DNA of 64,000 nucleotides from Candidatus Fibrimonadaceae bacterium. GTDB taxonomy: Bacteria; Fibrobacterota; Fibrobacteria; Fibrobacterales; Fibrobacteraceae. The stretch is from contig JAITFP010000087.1 of NCBI GenBank assembly GCA_031281275.1, forward strand, positions 38,128-102,127, written 5' to 3'. The position numbers and the translations under genes were made by a program. Every line of letters starts with the position of its first letter. Positions within the stretch are counted from its first letter, which is position 1. Positions 61,721-64,000 of the stretch are shown in pieces. The notes below the pieces were generated by a model that ran no database searches, had not been told where the DNA came from, and saw only the letters and a list, made by a program, of their open reading frames with translations.

Positions 61721-62668
61721 TCATTTCCCCTTAATAGGTATCAAATCCGTTAACAATAAAAAATCCAGTGCAGGAATACGAATATAGTAACACACAATAA
61801 ATCCTACAATAGTTAGAGCGCACAATAGCATCAGTAGTTTTTCGTGAAAGAGTTTCTCGGGTTTTTGGGCAGCCGAATCTGGTTTAAAACAAATAGAAAG
61901 ATAATAACAAAACAGTAAACATATAAATGGCAGGACAAGTATTAGCTCAATTCTGTATTTGACAAGAAATATTCCGCAAAAAAACACCGACAAATATCCA
62001 TAAAATATGGCAGATGTGAGCAATCGTTTCTCACTATATCCCCAAAAAGACTTGCGGTAAAGTTTTGCTTGCTCCGGATCGCCGATCATCCGGTATTCGG
62101 CAAAACGTTTGGCTGCCATCAGAAAAGCTCCGCCCATCCAGTAACCGAACACTATACTCGTAGGCGGCAGATATAGATTTGTTACGCAAAACCAACCGAT
62201 AATCAACCGAATGGCGTTATTCATAGATTCTGTGAGAACATCAACATAGGGAAGGTCTTTTGTACGAATAGGTTTCACATTATAGAAAATTCCCATCGCA
62301 AGTAAAAGCGCTTCGGCGATTAAAACTGTCGTTGAGATAAAATTGGCGATAATGAGTGAAACCATCACAAAAAAAACATATTCAGCCAGTACTATCGGAA
62401 CACTCAATTTGTTTGTGACAAATGGTCGATGTTTTTTTACAGGATGAAATTTATCGAATTCCATATCCAACCACTCATTGATGCAGTAGTTAGCCGAAGC
62501 CGCCGAGCTGGTAGCAATCATGCCAAGTACTAATCGAACTACCAGATCCATTGACGGTATAGGGCTAACCATCACAAAAGCGATCCATGTGCCAGGTAAC
62601 ACAAAAAGCTGTTTGACCCAATGGTCAAAACGAGCTATTTTGAGATAGTTTAGGGGATTATGGCACAT
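61721..62668 (-). CDS. UbiA-family prenyltransferase, decaprenyl-phosphate phosphoribosyltransferase-like
   Basis: 315 aa with eight to nine membrane helices. The first Asp-rich motif is NYCINEWLDMEFDKFHPVKKHRPF (N-x-D-x3-D with basic tail, shortened reading) and the second lies in YVDVLTESMNNAIRL. The block GYWMGGAFLMAAKRFAEY resembles the subfamily that transfers phosphoribose to polyprenyl phosphate. It overlaps the end of the upstream glycosyltransferase remnant by 11 bp. Together with HAD and methyltransferase genes it points to lipid-linked sugar synthesis; ubiquinone/menaquinone synthesis is less likely from context. Confidence 0.82.
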   Translation of the reverse strand: MCHNPLNYLKIARFDHWVKQLFVLPGTWIAFVMVSPIPSMDLVVRLVLGMIATSSAASANYCINEWLDMEFDKFHPVKKHRPFVTNKLSVPIVLAEYVFFVMVSLIIANFISTTVLIAEALLLAMGIFYNVKPIRTKDLPYVDVLTESMNNAIRLIIGWFCVTNLYLPPTSIVFGYWMGGAFLMAAKRFAEYRMIGDPEQAKLYRKSFWGYSEKRLLTSAIFYGYLSVFFCGIFLVKYRIELILVLPFICLLFCYYLSICFKPDSAAQKPEKLFHEKLLMLLCALTIVGFIVCYYIRIPALDFLLLTDLIPIKGK

Positions 62669-62927
62669 TACATATAACTCCGAATGTACGAGCTAGGTAG
62701 TGGTGTATTTTTGGGTCTAGAATATTACCAAGATTTTCAAGGCTATCTATTCTAATAGATATTGTAAAAAAGAAAACAAGTAGTAGAGTAATTCCGCAAC
62801 ATGAATAGAAAGTTTTTAAAATAGTTTTTTTCATTGCCGCTTCATTTTCTTGTAATTGAAAAGCGCAAATTGATGCACCTATAGCCATAATCCAAGAAAA
62901 ATCCAGGATATAACGATAGGTTATACC
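62658..62927 (-). pseudogene. C-terminal remnant of the membrane glycosyltransferase, separated by an in-frame TAA
   Basis: Directly after the TAA stop at 62928-62930 the same frame continues GITYRYILDFSWIMAIGASI and one more transmembrane helix (GITLLLVFFFTISIRI), to a stop at 62658. TYRYILDF is the expected continuation of this family of polytopic proteins, so the two pieces belong together. An ATG at 62888 or 62834 could start a small protein, but separate function is unlikely. Confidence 0.7.
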
Positions 62928-64000
62928 TTAAACAGTCAATAGAGTTATATTAAGCAATATAACAAAAATTCCTGTAAAAATAAAATTTTTCAGAACATTA
63001 ACTTTTCTAACATAAAATAAAAACCACATAATAGGAAAACATAAAATACCAACTGATGGCACATAATCATGCGTGAACATACTCTTGGCTAAATATAGAT
63101 TTGATATTTTTGCCGTAACAAAAGGAAATGTTAAATCTAAATTTGGCGGATTAAATAACATAAATAAAAATGTTCTTGTAAAGGAATAAACTTTCCCAAT
63201 AATACTCGTTTTGTTAAGCATAAGTTGATTTGCTATTGATATTATATAGCTATCGCCAAATGAAAAAAGAGAATCAAAACGAGCATAGTTATACCATGCG
63301 AGAATTGAACCTACAATGGCAAATGGAATTATTATCGCAAGTAGATATCTATAATTTTTTCTTTTATCCCACAACATAACAGGAATCAAAATACTCCAAA
63401 GCAAAGTACTGGGACGGCAAGCAACTGCAAGGGCAAAGGAAAGCGAAGAGATAGATAACAATTTAATAGAAAGTTTTTCCTTTGCTTGTAACAACATAAT
63501 CACTCCAAAAATCACAAAAGCAAGGGCTGAAAATTGTGCTATTCTATGGAATGATGTTACTGATAAAAGAACGGGTATAAAAGAACAAGCATATAAAGCG
63601 GCACTACTTATTAAAAAGAAAAAATAAGGGAATTTTTTTAGATAATTTTGCGCAATTTGTTTCCAAAGCAGCATTAATAGTATTGTTGCTATGGAAGCAA
63701 ATAAAAGTGCGCCCATTGAACTTGGTAAATAATTTCCTGTTATCAATTTGTATGGTACAAATAAAATTATAACAGGAACCATTCCAAAATAGCTGTAAAG
63801 TTTGCCTTTGTAATATGTACGGTCACTTAAAAGAGCAAAAGCATTTTCCAAGGTATCTGAAGATTTCATTTTCCAGTTTGTAAACATTCCATGCTGTCTT
63901 CTATATTCATCGTCATAAGGTCTTTCTGCTTCCGACAATTCTTTAGGAACTTCAAGGTCTAAATTCAATTGTTTTTTTAGTAATGCATCTGTCATATGAT
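62928..64000 (-). CDS. Polytopic membrane glycosyltransferase-like protein, truncated at both ends
   Basis: The frame is open to the right edge of the window, so the N-terminus is missing; the ATG at 63995 need not be the start. About nine hydrophobic helices are present, with the loop motif WYNYARFDSLFSFGDSY common in GT39/PMT-like polyprenyl-phosphate-sugar-dependent membrane transferases and related proteins. The protein stops at a TAA (62928) in the middle of a conserved stretch; the rest of the coding sequence follows in the same frame. Probably involved in surface glycan assembly before inactivation, or still active if the stop is read through. Confidence 0.7.
   Translation of the reverse strand, partial: HMTDALLKKQLNLDLEVPKELSEAERPYDDEYRRQHGMFTNWKMKSSDTLENAFALLSDRTYYKGKLYSYFGMVPVIILFVPYKLITGNYLPSSMGALLFASIATILLMLLWKQIAQNYLKKFPYFFFLISSAALYACSFIPVLLSVTSFHRIAQFSALAFVIFGVIMLLQAKEKLSIKLLSISSLSFALAVACRPSTLLWSILIPVMLWDKRKNYRYLLAIIIPFAIVGSILAWYNYARFDSLFSFGDSYIISIANQLMLNKTSIIGKVYSFTRTFLFMLFNPPNLDLTFPFVTAKISNLYLAKSMFTHDYVPSVGILCFPIMWFLFYVRKVNVLKNFIFTGIFVILLNITLLTV

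Noticed and set aside
62658..62888. Independent 76-aa membrane protein
   Set aside because: It continues the frame of the upstream glycosyltransferase after a single stop and carries that family's expected TYRYILDF segment, so it is a remnant.
1..64000. tRNA, rRNA, CRISPR arrays, transposases, integrases or phage structural genes
   Set aside because: None recognised on either strand; the acquired-looking genes lack flanking insertion-sequence or integrase signs.

Overview
The window most probably comes from a low-GC member of the Fibrobacterota (Fibrobacteres), a plant-fibre-degrading gut lineage. Evidence: several proteins carry the FISUMP domain (Fibrobacter succinogenes major paralogous domain); three GH8 enzymes and one GH5 enzyme have poly-Ser linkers and a shared C-terminal Leu-Pro-x-Gly-(Leu/Val)-Tyr sorting-type domain; the housekeeping proteins are divergent. 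No genus can be named from this sequence alone. No tRNA, rRNA, CRISPR array or complete insertion sequence was seen, and no gene-free stretch exceeds 300 bases.

Layout. 1-4.4 kb: division and housekeeping operon (degenerate ftsA, ftsZ, cysS, ruvA). 4.4-8.7 kb: hybrid-like sensor kinase, apt, NfeD-type protease. 8.8-11.8 kb: large Eco57I-type DNA methyltransferase running into the 3' end of comF. 11.7-16.6 kb: comF, recN, a lipoprotein and hisD. 16.6-22.1 kb: secreted cellulose/glucan-degrading genes (orphan secreted protein, GH5, GH8). 22.2-26.4 kb: biotin-dependent carboxyltransferase, then a PEGA/membrane protein plus FISUMP lipoprotein pair whose 3' end looks like a diversity-generating retroelement (DGR) target. 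26.4-29.5 kb: VapC-like toxin-antitoxin pair, lepA, small FISUMP lipoprotein. 29.5-36.7 kb: two more GH8 genes around a second PEGA + FISUMP pair. 36.7-41 kb: tandem GT2/TPR protein and a lipoprotein phosphoesterase. 41-46 kb: spoVG, comM, pyrG, comEA-like and rhomboid, behind a candidate sigma-54 promoter. 46-48.6 kb: MMPL exporter. 48.7-52.9 kb: a two-gene DUF262 island, probably phage or DNA defence. 53-57.7 kb: rimP-nusA-infB-rbfA. 57.8-59.1 kb: argA. 59.2-64 kb: orphan cyclase-like protein and a glycan/prenyl-phosphate gene group with a broken membrane glycosyltransferase.

How the parts work together. The GH5 and GH8 enzymes and the sorting-domain proteins form an extracellular beta-glucan degradation set. 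Two GH8 genes share a nearly identical palindromic promoter and leader, which suggests co-regulation. The PEGA/FISUMP pairs sit among them and may act in envelope attachment (inference).

The most notable signals are: (i) a candidate remote DGR variable region at about 26.1-26.4 kb; (ii) a CTP synthase lacking its glutaminase cysteine; (iii) a sigma-54-like promoter with a perfect 33-bp palindrome upstream of spoVG; (iv) a recurrent CTATATT element placed 6-9 nt before start codons, implying many leaderless mRNAs; (v) a paired DUF262 system; (vi) a degenerate FtsA and a RimP reduced to its N-terminal domain. All are inferences from sequence reading; no searches were run.
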